Positions 11,201 to 23,723 of a stretch of 64,000 bases of DNA are shown here, in pieces; positions within the stretch are counted from its first letter, which is position 1, and each line of letters opens with the position of its first letter. A model generated the notes under the pieces. The model searched no databases. It saw nothing but the letters and a program-made list of their open reading frames with translations, and was not told the DNA's origin. A program made the position numbers and the translations under genes. The stretch is from Acanthochlamys bracteata (taxonomy: Eukaryota > Streptophyta > Magnoliopsida > Pandanales > Velloziaceae), in contig CM034131.1 in NCBI GenBank assembly GCA_019914995.1, positions 8,278,501 through 8,342,500 of the forward strand, given 5' to 3'.

Positions 11201-13103
11201 GAAATTAAATAAAAAATAAATGCAAATGCATAGCCAAATAGTTTTAATTTAAGATAAACTCACTTTTTTGAAAGTGAATTTGAAAAATTAAATTAAAATT
11301 AAACATACTTGATAAAATAAAATTTTATATTAATATTATATTAAAAATAAGTTCTATAATTAAATTTGAAAATAAATTAATAAAAATAATTTATTTTATA
11401 TTTTATATTTATTTTGTATTAAAAGTGAGTTTGAAAGAATATATAATTTAGAGGATCAGTAGACGCGGCCATAACTCCTAATATATGTATTAAGGATTTG
11501 CTTTGCTTTATTTTTCTACTTTTTTAATTTTAATTTTTAAATTTATACTTTTAATAAAATTGTATAATATTTTATAAAAGTTATTTAAAATCTAAAATAC
11601 AAAAATTATATCATAAAATCTAATTATTAATTATTTTCATTATTCTTTAAAATATATAACTTATTATTTAAAATAAAATAAAAATAATTTTATTTTAAAA
11701 AAAATTTAGAAAACACTCTCAAACGTTCCACTGACAGAACTCATTTCGGATTGCCCTTACAGGATGTACTACTTCGCAACAGATCCAAGATTTGGCTTCC
11801 TTACTGCTACATTTGGACTTATTACAAGGTAAGCTAATATAGGTAATCGGGTATAAAATAACTTCACGGCGGAATAACCTTTTCAACAATGTTCAAAGTC
11901 GCAAAGATAAGAGATAAGTAGGATGAAGATTCTTAAGATATGTTTAAATTGCACAAAATTTACTTTTTTTTCTCTCAAAATCTAAATCACTTTCTTTCTT
12001 CTATTTTATTTCGAACTTATCGACTTTAATTCTTATATATTTTTTACTGAGTTCAGTTTTATCAAATTTAATTTCACTAGAATCTATTTCTATTGCACGA
12101 AATTCACTTCATTATGTTAGATTTTCAAATTCAAATTTACTCTTTGGTGATGTTTGGTTAAAATTTTTAACTCTTTTTTATTACAAATTTTTATTTCATA
12201 TTTTTAATAAAAATTTAATATTAAATTTCTTTAAAAATTAAAAAATTATAGATAAATTTATATAATAAAATATTATTTTTTTAGATAAAATAATAGAATT
12301 TGTTTTTTAAAATCTCTAAAATTTTTATTCTAGAAAAACAACCCTATAGGAACTTGAAGTGAAGATAACAGTGGAATTTAAGAATAGAATAGTCCAGTTC
12401 ATGTCGCAATTTAGCGAGTTCAGCCGACTATTTTAAAACAATTTAGCGAGTACAATGCTCTAACACTAGTAGTTCTCTAGAAAATAGCATATACAGCTGG
12501 AGATCTCAATTGAGGAAACGACCGTAATAGAGAAATCCACCATAATTACGTCAAGTTTAGAGTTCGATATTTTGCATAAACGGACCACATATATTATGTT
12601 TAGATCATTCAGGTGCAACTGCTGTGTCACTGCTCAACACTCAACGGAGAGACATTCTATTCACTTCAGCAGCAGTACCTACTGTATTCGATTCTAAATC
12701 TAAAATCTAAGTATAAATAATTTCTGCTAAAGGGATACCTGCTACAAAGCGATCCAGACGTGTTCAACACTTCTATGCGTCTCCTCTCTCAAGCACCTTT
12801 TTCTTCAATAACATCGGTGCGTCGCTACTCGCAACAATAATTTCAGAAAGCATCCCTTCCAAATAATGCATGAAGCCCGAAAAGATGCAATTTGTTCATC
12901 CTAGGCCTTTTTCAGTCCATACACAGATCTTTACTCGGGCTCTCTCCGAGTATCCACGGCGATGGCAAAACATCACCAAAAAATTTCAAACTTCATCCCA
13001 TTTTGTATGGCAAAAAAAAAAAGTCTGTGAAAAAAAAGAGAAAAGCATTTTTATTGATTCCTCGGTAAAAGAAAAGTTTGCAAAAAAAACAGGTAAGATG
13101 CGA
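8290..13103. other. Promoter side of the LRR pseudokinase, then AT-rich intergenic DNA
   Basis: 8290-9200 is the leader and promoter of the minus-strand receptor gene, with CT/GA-rich stretches. From about 9228 onward are long A/T runs, notably 9228-9440, 10795-10915, 11150-11460, 11500-11710 and 12140-12345. The last starts GATGTTTGGTTAAAA and ends in a loosely complementary sequence, so it may be a MITE, but the match is weak. CAATTTAGCGAGT occurs twice near 12410 and 12441. I find no convincing gene in the 4.8 kb. Confidence 0.5.
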
Positions 13104-16100
13104 TCAAATCTCTACAACTTGTGGGCCAAGGTATTGCACTGCACTTATTTTCAAGTCCTTTGGAATGTCTATCTCTTCCAACCATGCAAGCCTCTCCTGG
13201 GAGAATGCTCCCAAAGCAGCAGAGCCTGAAATTATACCTACAATTTCATTAGCATCTGCTGGTACGCGAGGCTGATGGATACAAAAGGAAAATGACTATA
13301 CATAATGCATCTGTGATCTGTCTGCAGTCATTTAACTAAAAAAGAAAAGGACATAAGGATCATATAAAGAATAACTAAATAAAACAATTAGTTTAGTTAT
13401 TAACTTTTTATCCCTTAATTTCCCATAGCCTGAAATAAACTTACTCTATGGAAATTCCTCTAATGAGAAAAGAAGAGAATAACAATATATCTAGATAATA
13501 TTCATAAATGAAAAAAGAAGATAGCAGCAATATACGCATCACTGTAAGTGGCTAATATCCTCTGCTTATCTTAGGTTCAATCCTGGTACCTAATTGGTGC
13601 TTATCTGTCATCTCCAGGTATTTTTAAACTTTATAAAAAAAAAAATTTAAATACTATAGAAAATTTATTAGAAAATAAAATTTTAAATAAAATACTGATA
13701 AAAATCTTTGCCAAATGACACACTCTAGGACCCTTGCTATGGATGCTTCAATGTACATAACATCCACAAGAAGTCCACAGATCCAATGCATGTACCGAAG
13801 GCAGACAATCAGCACCTAGTTTTCATCAATGGCAGAAGTGGTACCCATATCTAAACAAACTATTGTTGCCGCCGTACACCAGTGAAATATAATATAATAC
13901 TACGTTATTAACTTCATAATACTCACTATTTTATTGTATTAATAATGCCTCTTGTATTAACTTTCAACTAGGAATACTATGTTGCAAATTCCTAAGCATC
14001 TGACTACTTCAGTCAACTACACATTCAAGAATCCTATTACCACATGCACATGTGGATCGCATCAAGCATATACTGACTAGATGACATCAGCTAAGCTGGT
14101 TTAATTATAAAACAAGGGGCTTCTTTGTAAGGCATTACACATGAATGGGTGCAAAGACAACATTATGCGAAAAACATTCACACCTGACAAGTGGGAAAAG
14201 GGATGATCTCTATAATATGTGCAGTCACGCCCATCTTCCGTTGAATAAGGAGGTCCTAGTATGTCAAGCACGGCACAGGGTGTAATCGCTGTGAACGTAT
14301 GCATGTTCCCTCCTGTTGTTGGGTAAAGAACGGAAGTATCACATGGAGCAGTAAAATCAGAGTCGACCACCAGTCTTGCTAGTCTAACTGCAGAGTTAAA
14401 TACAATCAAAAACACCACAGTAAAAGTAAAAAAAAGACATCATGTGAGTGTGAATGAGATGCTCACATTGGGAAGATGACTTAGATTCATCTGAATCGTC
14501 AGGTTGAACCCAATCATACGACTTGATGTGCATTGTTCCAAAAAGAAGCTTGCTGAATACAGTCATCCCTGGGTGGTTATGAAGAGGAATAACTGCAGTT
14601 GGAGGCAGGAAAAATATACACATCTGCGGCAGCGATGAGCAAAAATTTTATAGATAAGTAAAGGACAAAACTTACTTTTAGCAGATCAAGATTTTAGCAA
14701 AAATTTTAGCGATGAGCAAAAATTTTAGCAGATAAGGGATTTTTCAGAAACCAATTCAGCCGAACTTATGAGTATTTGGATTAACTCACAGCGAATCAAT
14801 TAACTCAGAATGCAGAAATATTAGGTTTTACGTTCTTGTAGAGCCATACTAGCATATTGATCAAATGCATAACTCATTACCAGCAGAATTGGTAAGCTAT
14901 CAAAGCATTTTTTTATGTATGTTACTATACCAGTAAAAACAGAGACAGAAAATTCAAGTTAATGTGTAATCTTACCGAAAAGTTGTCACACTTGTATATG
15001 GTGGTACATGCAATTCTGGGGACTTCCTTTGCGTTACTTCCATTTTTGAAGAATATGATATCTGAGCTTAGCCCTAGATCCCCTGGTCTCATTTTGTCTA
15101 CAACGGAAAATGACAAAAAATAAGATCAACAGTCATGAGCGTACAAAAATATGCAACTGGATTACCAATAAATATAGGGTATCAGAGAATTGCTGCCATT
15201 AAGCATCATGCATAACAGAATCTCGAATATGTAGATGTTTGAAGCACAACTCTTTCTAGAACGTCCTGGTTTCTAGCTACCGCTACAAAACTAAAAATTG
15301 ATAGTAGGAGAAAAATAATGAAATTAAACACAATCTCGTAACAGAAGGATGCACATCTAGGAACTATGACACAGAAGTAGAAGGAAAGAACCAGTAGATG
15401 CATAGCTTACGAATAAAGCTAGAAATTACAAACTTCCAAACTTCGCGAACAGCCTGCACTTTGCTACTAGGAACAGAAGTTCGACGGCAAACCATTGTCA
15501 TTTAGGCAATGCAGAAGCAAAACACATATTACCAGCAACAAAGTACTGTCCGGTGCTCCGATCACTTCAATTCAAAGATCATTATCACATTGGTGACAGC
15601 AGTTTGTGACTTAACTAAGACACTAACCTCAAAATAAACTAGTCAATTCACAAGTTAATACTCATAGTCGGAATGCAAAAACACTCATCCTAGGAAGATA
15701 CAAGCAACTAACTTCTAGCTAGCAGTTAGAAATCAACTACTTCACTCCTCACATATGATAGCCATTACACTATATATCTATAAAAGACCCAACATCGCTT
15801 GCAACCCAAACAAAAACATGCCCAAATGAGCAACCATCATCATCTCTTTCCCGTCATAAGGAAACACCTCTTCTTCAAACACCTAGCCCACCATACTCAT
15901 CAAAATTTCTGTTTATGTTTCTAATTAACCCACATTGACATAATTAAAATGTTAGAAAAGCCGAAAGCAAACTGACCAAGGAGAAGTTGCAGCATCTCAA
16001 CATCAGACGGAGGTGGAACAGTTCCAGGACCTTTAAAAACCTTCCTGCAAGCAACGAACAATCGCTGGATCGCCGTAGAATCCGCATGAACTCTTCGCCG

Positions 16101-16241
16101 CACCCTCCGTCCATCACTACCGGCACCATCACAACCTTTCTTCCTAATAACCTTCTCATCAACCTTCCTCCCGTTACTAATAATAACCTTCTCTTTAGTT
16201 CCCCTAATCACTTCCTCCTCCCCCGCCGTTGCCGAAGCCAT
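13104..16241 (-). CDS. Plant cysteine oxidase (PCO), thiol dioxygenase
   Basis: Exons, right to left: 16241-15977, 15097-14976, 14623-14467, 14387-14182 and 13271-13104, giving about 305 residues. The first 60 residues are basic and variable. Then come the family's N-terminal helix ([20 protein letters not shown]), the cupin metal-ligand motif [20 protein letters not shown], and a later histidine in [17 protein letters not shown]. PCOs are iron enzymes that use oxygen to oxidise the N-terminal cysteine of ERF-VII factors and similar proteins, marking them for the N-degron pathway, and so sense hypoxia. The last intron is uncertain: a donor at 14182 keeps frame with the final exon, whereas the adjacent GT at 14184 does not. 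The C-terminal 50 residues differ from the usual PCO tail but end in the typical YLGP(Q)-V-E pattern. It is head-to-head with SmB. Confidence 0.88.
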
Positions 16242-17305
16242 CACCGAAGACGAGCCCCGACTTGATCACCTTTATATGAACAACACGAACTACTGTAGAC
16301 TAGAACGAGAGAAGTCAGAGAACCAACAGAATAAATAACGGAATTCGTAGAAGATCTTTATAGAGAGTTGTTCAATTACGGATAAGGAGCGAGGTCAGTG
16401 GAACGGGAATATCAACGCGGGTATAGAGCAATGACCAAAACCAGGGGCCATGGATTTCTCCAATATAAAAGAGAACGAAGAAACCAGAAAAACTATTCAC
16501 TCAGAACAAAAGAAAAGAGTATACGTGTCATAAAGAGAAGGGTTAGATCTTGCAATACATCTAATCTTGGTTTTGATATTCTAAACGTAATAATTGATGA
16601 CTGGGTTTGCTAATTGAATTCGATGAAAAGGCATAATAGCGGTTTCGTCACCACCGCTTATTAACTGGTCCGGACAAATTTTGCCAAATATAGACCTCTA
16701 CTATTGAAAATGATCAAACTACCCTCCCAGTTGATTTACCAGGAAAAAGTCAACTCAACGACAGGATACTTTGAGATTTGGGAAACCAACGTTGTGGTCG
16801 TACTACGATAACTATGGGTAATTTGGATCGACTGATCATGCAATAATACTTCGAGCTCATACTCCACGAAAATACATTGAAATATAATTGATAAGCTTTA
16901 GATATACCTGAAATTAAACAGGTGTTTAAAGGGTTAAGTTGGCAAAACAAGTATCACGTAGCGCCTATGCTAAATGATCAAGCTGTTAACACAAACACGC
17001 AACACCTGAACCAACAGATAAACTACTACCCTTGCCGGGCCGTAGCTGATCCAGGTAAAGGAAATGGAATCTATTATATATCGGCCTCGAAGTTATTTGA
17101 ACCCAAAACCATTCGTCTTATCACGTGCTAATCACGTATAAGCTTTCTAAAATCTCCGCGCTGTAGTGGGGCTGGAAACTTAAAACCCCTCTCCGCTCCT
17201 GCGCCTCCGCTCAAGGAACCCTAGATTTTCTTCCTCTCCCAAATTTCTATTTTCTCCGAACGATTTCGCCGGCGAGGGTTTAGATCTCAACAAGCGGCGG
17301 CGACA
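16242..17305. promoter_or_regulatory. Divergent promoter region between PCO and SmB
   Basis: About 1.06 kb separates the two start codons, so the region must hold both promoters. Near the SmB start, AACCCTA (within GGAACCCTAGATTTTC around 17214-17230) resembles the telo-box of plant housekeeping and RNA-processing genes. GGGCCG occurs near 17037. No clear TATA box stands out for SmB. Short ORFs at 16398-16613 and 16922-17131 have no recognisable similarity. Confidence 0.45.
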
Positions 17306-18172
17306 ATGACGACTTCTAAAGGATCAAAGATGCTGTCCTACATTAACTACCGGATGCGAGTCACGATCCAAGACGGACGCCAACTCGTTGGGAAATTCAT
17401 GGCGTTCGATAGGCACATGAATCTAGTTCTCGGCGATTGTGAAGAGTTCCGGAAGCTTCCTCCTGCTAAATCTTCGACTAGACGCTCCGGCGGTGGGCCC
17501 ACTCCTACTTCTGCCGCAGGTGAAGATCGTGAGGACCGCCGCACGCTTGGTCTTGTTCTTCTCCGTGGAGAAGAAGTTGTTTCCATGACTGTTGAAGGAC
17601 CCCCACCTCCTGATGAGTCACGTGCTCGCGCTGCTGCTTCTGCTACTGCTGCGGGGCCTGGAATCGGACGCGCTGCTGGACGTGGTGTGCCTACTGCTGC
17701 TCTCGTTCAGGCCGCTCCTGGGCTTTCTGGTCCTGTTCGTGGTGTTGGTGGGCCGGCTCCCGCCATGATGCAGCCGCACCTTGGACGACCACCGGCTCCG
17801 CAGGTATCTGCTCCGCCAGTTTCTTACCCACCTGTTATTCGTCCACCAACTGCCGGAGCTCCAGGTCAGGTTCCTGCATTCCCTGGACAGCCTCCACGTG
17901 GACCTGGCCCGGGAATGCCTGTGCCAGGTGTCAGGCCCGGAATGGCTCCAGGTCCGTACCCAATGCAGATGCAGTTTGGGCAGAGACCACCAATGGGGCC
18001 ACCACCTGGTATGAGGCCTGGAATGCCTCCTCCACCACCAAGGCCTGGGATGGTACCACCACAAGGTGGAGCTGTTCCTGTTTTTGCTCCACCTCGGCCT
18101 GGTGTGCCTCCACCACCGCGCCCTGGCATGCTGCCGCCACCACCTAACCCACAGCAAGGGGGCCAACAGTAG
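17306..18172 (+). CDS. SMB: Spliceosomal Sm protein B (snRNP-associated protein B/N)
   Basis: An uninterrupted 288-residue frame from ATG 17306 to TAG 18170-18172. Residues 1-95 form the Sm fold: Sm1 around [20 protein letters not shown] and Sm2 around [18 protein letters not shown], separated by a Ser/Gly-rich loop. The remaining two-thirds is Ala, then Gly/Pro-rich, with repeated PP-RPGM-PPP motifs, typical of SmB tails that bind WW/GYF-domain splicing factors. SmB is part of the heptameric ring on U1, U2, U4 and U5 snRNAs. Arg-Gly pairs in the middle (GRAAGRG) could be PRMT5 targets. The coding region has no intron; the ATG context is ACAATGAC. Its GC-rich composition makes long antisense frames that I ignore. 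Confidence 0.96.
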   Translation: MTTSKGSKMLSYINYRMRVTIQDGRQLVGKFMAFDRHMNLVLGDCEEFRKLPPAKSSTRRSGGGPTPTSAAGEDREDRRTLGLVLLRGEEVVSMTVEGPPPPDESRARAAASATAAGPGIGRAAGRGVPTAALVQAAPGLSGPVRGVGGPAPAMMQPHLGRPPAPQVSAPPVSYPPVIRPPTAGAPGQVPAFPGQPPRGPGPGMPVPGVRPGMAPGPYPMQMQFGQRPPMGPPPGMRPGMPPPPPRPGMVPPQGGAVPVFAPPRPGVPPPPRPGMLPPPPNPQQGGQQ

Positions 18173-18617
18173 TAGCTTAATGGTCTAGATAAGGTGTAGT
18201 AGCCTCCATGAAAGTTATTCTTTATAATACTAGGAATTGTCGACCAGTTAGTTTGTATTCCCAATATTTGTTTGCAAGCAGTTTTTTGCAGCAATTAGTA
18301 GCTGTCTGATGAAACCTTGTTTTTTTTAGAAAATGCTTGTGTGCTTTTCAAGATATTATTTAGTATATCAATATATTATGCTTTTATGGTCATTGTGCAT
18401 GACTTATGAAGTGTATGAATTGGGTGTTTAAGGTCATATTGACGTATCAACCTTAGCCGACTTTTAGATTGATGGCACTTTAAGAAAGATGATTGTCTCT
18501 CTAGGAACATTCAGGTTATAAAACTGCTTCAAGGGAAGCAGTTCTTGAAAACTTATTATTTCCTTTGCGAATAGAAATTTTGTTGTTCATCTCTCATTCT
18601 GTGGAATTGATATTTTT

Positions 18618-18688
18618 GTGGAGAAGCATCATAGTCAATTTTGTGGAGAAGCATCATAGTCGTAATTATGTGGAGAAGCATCATAGTC
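18618..18688. repeat. Three tandem copies of a 19-bp core
   Basis: GTGGAGAAGCATCATAGTC occurs exactly at 18618-18636, 18643-18661 and 18670-18688, with 6-8-bp AT-rich spacers, so the period is 25-27 bp. It lies about 450 bp beyond the SmB stop codon, possibly in or near its 3' UTR. Confidence 0.8.
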
Positions 18689-19730
18689 AATAGTGGAAAC
18701 CGTTATTTTTGCCTTGCATAATGATAACTGTATGGTCTGTATGGTATCCTTTTTTTTTGTTGTTCTTAATATGTGGCTTTTCAATATTAAAGCATATGGA
18801 GTAAACATTACATTTCTAAATAGGTTCTGCATTTTCTAGTGGCATTGGTTGAGGTTGTACTAGCCTAAAGTGAAGCAGTCTGTTACTTTTGTGTTGTTGC
18901 GTTGAACTGCATAGTGACGGATCATCCATGCTTGCCCTCCAATTTCGCTCTTCTGGTATTGTGCCTCTGTTATTGTAGGTTTTGGAACTTGGTAGAGGTA
19001 GTTGTAGCTCAGTAGCATTATTCTGTGTTTTTTTATGTTTATTGTCTCTGTTGATTTTTCCATGCTCATACTTTTCAAAGTCAGTAGAAGGGTTTGTTCA
19101 AGCTGCAATTTCCTATCCTAATCATGAAGCTTGGGGAGATTCCACAGGAGTGGCTTGTGTGAGCTGTTCTATAAGACTAAAATCATATCTACTTAAGGTG
19201 TTATCAATTTCATTATGTTAAGAACAGTCTCTCTAGTTCCAATATTTATTTAAATGTTAAAGGTTAATATTACCTGATGTGTTTGTGAAAGCAATGCGAT
19301 TTTATTTTGCAGTTGTTAGTTTCATTTGGACCCTTAAGGAGCTACTTAGTTAAGGTTATTCAAAACAGTTATTCTAGTTGCTCATGAGCGATGTCGTGAT
19401 AGATCTTTCAGCAGTTTGCATATTATATAGCAAGTTATGTGCTGTAGCTGATATACTTGCAACGAATGTGGTTAGTACTATGAGGAGAATGTAGTTTATA
19501 AGGTAATATTGACTAGAGACACTATGGACAGAAGAACATGAAGCTCCTTTTGTATTCTTTTTATCCATCTTTATAAGTGCTCCAGTTTCTGGTTTTGAAT
19601 TTTTTTTTACTGTTCCCGCACTTAGATTGCTTGTAGTTTCTAGAGTTCAGAACAGTGGTCTATCTTTTCAATTATACTTAACAGTGGTCTATGTTTTCAA
19701 TAGTAACTTGTTATTCTTTTTGAATGACTA

Positions 19731-19858
19731 GGTAGTTGGAGCTTCATTGCAAATACCAAATCAGCTGTTGGCTTTGCCGAATGGGCAGAGTCGGTATTGT
19801 ATTCGAGTTGTGGTAAAGCTGTTAGATGGATCTTTCTGTTCTACCAAATCTGGTGTAT
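19731..19858 (+). other. Coding-like patch, unassigned
   Basis: Between an AG acceptor-like site and a GTATGT donor-like site, one frame reads without stops for about 42 codons: VVGASLQIPNQLLALPNGQS, then RYCIRVVVKLLDGSFCSTKS. Composition and splice-like borders resemble an internal exon, but I find no partner exons and do not recognise the family. It may be a relic exon of a lost gene or chance. Confidence 0.25.
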
Positions 19859-20859
19859 GTAACTAAATCTCTAGCACATCACTTTACTTCTAACTTGCAG
19901 ATGCTCAGAGGATTTTTTAATTGTGTGAATGTATCCGGCATTAAGTTGTTTAACTTCTAAATTTCCACCTGTGTTAGCGTTTGAGATCACTACACTACTT
20001 CATTGCATTTGCTTGTTTACCTTTGTTGTGATATTCTCCACCAATGACCATTCAGCTGCTACTCAGCACTTGTTCTAGTTTCTGCACTACTGAAAAGGAG
20101 CAACTTGTCTCCGTGGAGACGGACCTTCACTTTTGAGTATAGTTATTGATGCTGCTGCCTTTTTTTAGCTTAAAAGTTTCATCACCGAGGACGAAAGAAT
20201 TACGAAGCGCAATTTATTTGACATTGAGAATATATGATATAAATATATGATAAATTGCTTGGCGTAGTATGTGATATGTTGAAACTTTAGTGGATCTTAA
20301 CATACTGCGCTGTACCAAAACGAAACAAAGGAAAAACGCAAGGTCAATTGCGTTGCACCACCCTTCAGAAAAAATATTGTTGGACTTGAGTTGCAGAAAA
20401 ATTGCCTCAATGAAATTAAAGAACTTTGTCTCCGCAAAAATTGCCTTTCAAGGTTCCAATGGTCCTCCCTGCCCCCAAAATATCTTACCCAACCTTGAAT
20501 CAGATTGCTAATCTTTACACTACTAGCCTTGCTTTGGCATTGCATCTCTTAACTTTGATGATCAGCTCCCTACCTTGATAATGCCATCAGGTCTTAACTT
20601 TGACATTGCAGGAAGAAAATATAACCAGTTTCTCCAAGATGGGTGAGTACACCTAAATGCTATTCTTCTTTCTCCTTTCCTTTATCTTGTTGATAGAATC
20701 GTCAATTCTACAGATTATGCCATACAAGATCACTCATAAAAACGAGAACTGCCACAATGAGATAACACTCCAAGTCAAAGCTTTGATGTTCCTAAAATCA
20801 TATATCTCAAACCTTGTTATGTGTAACCGAATGCATGCATCCGGTTTGATGGAAGAACA

Positions 20860-23723
20860 CTAATGAGTCCACCTCCAAACTAAGTACATGACAATCACTG
20901 TTACTAACATACCACCATAAGCAATCCATTTGTCCACACGGTGCCGCCTCTCAATTAGCTTCAAAACAGTGTTGGATAGCCCCACTGTGTTGAGGATATC
21001 TAATGCCTTCCTTTGAGCTCTCTGCAACAACATTCTCAACAATGTAGGTGCTGGAAACATGGAACGCTAAGAGCAGAGAAGGATACTTGAACTAAAAGAT
21101 TGACTTGGAAGATTCATCTAATCTTTAAAAGGTATGACTGCAGAAATTGACAGGAATGAAATTTGTTTCTCCAACTAAATGTACAATTAAACAAAACTTA
21201 GTTTAAGAATCTGAAAATACTACATCACCTTCAAGCTTTCCCTCTGCTCAGCATATTTGGAGAGAACAGCTACACCAGTGGCATAAGCATCTTCAAGCAT
21301 CCTAGAAGAGTTCCATGCTGACTGCAATGCTTGTGCTTCATCATCAAAGATTCTCAGGACATGCTCAGAGTCTCCATTCTGCACATGGAAAAAAAGATCC
21401 ACAATGAGAAACATCTAACCACTAATCCTATTCTTTAAGCTTCAGACGACAACATCTGTAAGATGAGTCAAATGCAGCCAATTTTCAGTATAAAATGTTA
21501 TCCTTGGAGAAATCATCCATAAACAATTGGACCTAGAACCTGTTCTCATGTCATCAAATCACATTATATTTGCATTCTAATTCTTCTAAATGGCAATTTA
21601 CAAGCAGCATGACAAAATCTGCGGATATCCTTCGTTTAGTTTACTAGAACTATGGGATACCAAGAAGTAAAAGATGATGTGCTAGATGATAAGATCATGC
21701 GCATGGTCTATCATGTTGGCCTCAAAAGCATCTACAGCTGACGTTTTTGTGAGTACCATTAAGAAGAAGACATTATATTGTAGGGGTAAAAAGAAGTTGC
21801 ATGAGCCATGTGAAGTCACACGTTAAGCTCAAAAATAGCATCATAAAACCATAGTCAAGGGCTGACAGTGGATTGCAGCCGATTGTAATGCAAATTTTAT
21901 CAAATGCATACCGCTCTTTGCAGTAGTTCAGCCCTCTCTTTAGCTTCCATCACTTTCTTTTGCTCACGAAGAGAGTGTTTCTCCAAGCTTTCTCGCAAGG
22001 AATCAACCTCTTCCACCATTTGCTCCACTTTTCTGCACCAACAAGCCTCTTAGCAAGTTGCTTACTAGTCTAGGCATAAGACTGAACCACACCAGTCAAT
22101 ACCCAGCCAAGATCATTATAACCTAAAACTTCTCATCAAATAAAAGTAAAGTTCTTATATGCTTTTGGCAGTTTGAGACCACATGGCAGATATATTACAG
22201 GAAACAAAATAACAAGTGCTCCATGCTGCAAATGTGGATGAGACTACTTTCAATGAACTTCAAATGAAACTGGTTTTATGCTGAGTAGAGTCCAATTTCT
22301 TCAGCCTAGTAGAAGAAATGATCTTCTAAGTCCGGAATCATGAAATTACAATTGAATAAACAATAATTTTCTTTGCAGATTGATTGCATTGCTAAAGGCA
22401 TGAGAACTATAGCCTCTGCACCACCCCCAAAATTCTACAGGTGCGAATGTTTAATGGGAGGGAAGTTGTTGGAGGTCCAAACTGTAATAATGCAGAAAGG
22501 ACAATGTGGCAATGCCTTTGCATCAATGTCAACTACTTAGTTCAAAGATGTTGCAGTTCTGTAGTTGTTGAGCAGTTAAGCATGCTAAAAGGAGTATATT
22601 GGTAGATATGAAACCTCAATAGTTACAAGGTTGGAAGAGATGAACTGTCCTACTAACCAAATATTTTTGGTCCACCATCCTTCTTATGTAGTTATGATCC
22701 GAATTAAATATATCTTAATGAACAACTGAACTAGTAAAGGACAGCAGGAAACACTGTTAGTTATACATTCACCAGAGATGGATAAAAATGTAAAAGATTC
22801 GAAATGATAATGAAAAGAAACAATCCACAAGACATTTGATGTCACCAGGCAATGAATAGATGAATTAGGCAAGCACATTGGCAAAATGAGGAGATATAAC
22901 CACTTAGATTGGACACGAAAATGCATTGCTAATTAATTGCAAAATAAAACAACAATCCCAGATGTTCTAAAAACAATGAAGTCAAACTAAACAAATAAGA
23001 AGTAATATAGAGGATAAACTAAACAAATAAGTAGTAATATAGAGGATACAACCAGAAAAACTGCATCCGAAAATAAATTATGAAACAAAAAAACTACAGG
23101 CTGCAGCCGTCTTTCAAATAATCAGAGAAAACTTAACTCTTCAAGATCACATAAGTTACCACATTCTCAAAGTTTGAATCAGCGAAATTGGATCCAACAT
23201 CAAATCAATACAAAACTTCTAGTGAAATTGAGCAATCTATTAAATTCATCCACATGTTTCAAGGCAACTAATTCAAACATGACTAAGTACTCATGAAGCA
23301 CCATCCCAGAACAAACAATTTATAATAAAAACGCAGAAATTCTAACTAAAACAACAAATCCATGGAAAGACAACATTCGACTGACCTTTTCCAGAGAGAT
23401 CTCTGTGGTTTAGAAGGAACGGATCGCCAGAGCCTGTCCATTTCAGCGCAAAGAGATTGGATCTGGGAAATATCGCGCTTAAGCGCAAAAGCAAGCTCCG
23501 GATAATCCAGGCCAACGCCGGAAGGTCCCATAGCCGCCACCGCCGCCGGAAAAGAAGAAGAAGATGAAGCCACTGATGACTCGAGTCTCTCCAACCGAGC
23601 GAGTCCATCCTGCGCGCGGAGCAACAGCCTCCGAGCGCTCTGGTACAACTCCGATAGTGTTCCTCCACCACTGCAACCGGCAACGCCACCGCTCCCGCCG
23701 GCGGTAACTGATGCTGATTCCAT
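20860..23723 (-). CDS. MEMB11: Membrin, Golgi Qb-SNARE (MEMB11/MEMB12 type)
   Basis: Four exons, right to left: 23723-23386, 22032-21912, 21378-21229 and 21021-20860, close in phase at 256 residues. The N-terminus is Gly/Ser-rich and longer than in Arabidopsis membrins. Next come ALKRDISQIQSLCAEMDRLW, a charged coiled-coil (KVEQMVEEVDSLRESLEKHS), the SNARE motif leading into QRKALDILNTVGLSNTVLKL and IERR, and a C-terminal tail anchor (GGMLVTVIVMYLVWRWTH). Membrins pair with SYP31/BET1/SEC22 partners in ER-Golgi traffic. The promoter region (23724-24091) is shared with the divergent p23 relic. Intron 3 of the transcript (21022-21228) and the others are GT-AG. The choice between MEMB11 and MEMB12 is not resolved. 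Confidence 0.93.
22984..23047. repeat. Tandem duplication of a 32-bp unit in membrin intron 1
   Basis: 22984-23015 and 23016-23047 share AAACTAAACAAATAAG followed by AGTAATATAGAGGAT, with a single A/T difference. This is a young slippage duplication inside an intron, with no effect on the coding frame. Confidence 0.8.

Larger units (their letters stand above)
18173..20859. other. SmB 3' flank and convergent intergenic region
   Basis: This 2.7 kb between convergent SmB and membrin holds the SmB 3' UTR, a triple 19-bp repeat at 18618-18688, and a short coding-like patch at 19731-19858 bounded by splice-like signals. Another frame at 18982-19221 contains VEGFVQAAISYPNHEAWGD, which looks protein-like but is not recognised. 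I cannot join these into a gene model. Confidence 0.4.

Noticed and set aside
12140-12345. Possible MITE with ends starting GTTTGGTTAAAA
   Set aside because: End complementarity is too weak and AT-rich to separate from chance; only mentioned in the intergenic entry.
12870-13275. Plus-strand frames of 119 and 65 residues
   Set aside because: They overlap the last PCO exon in antisense and its 3' flank; the minus-strand reading has the family C-terminus.
14633-14740. Repeated GATGAGCAAAAATTTTA in PCO intron 2
   Set aside because: Two short copies in an AT-rich intron; probably slippage, with no sign of function.
17618-18294. Long minus-strand frames (182, 142 and 79 residues) opposite SmB
   Set aside because: They are shadows of the Pro/Gly-rich SmB coding sequence and show only Trp/Arg- or Gly-rich low-complexity translation.
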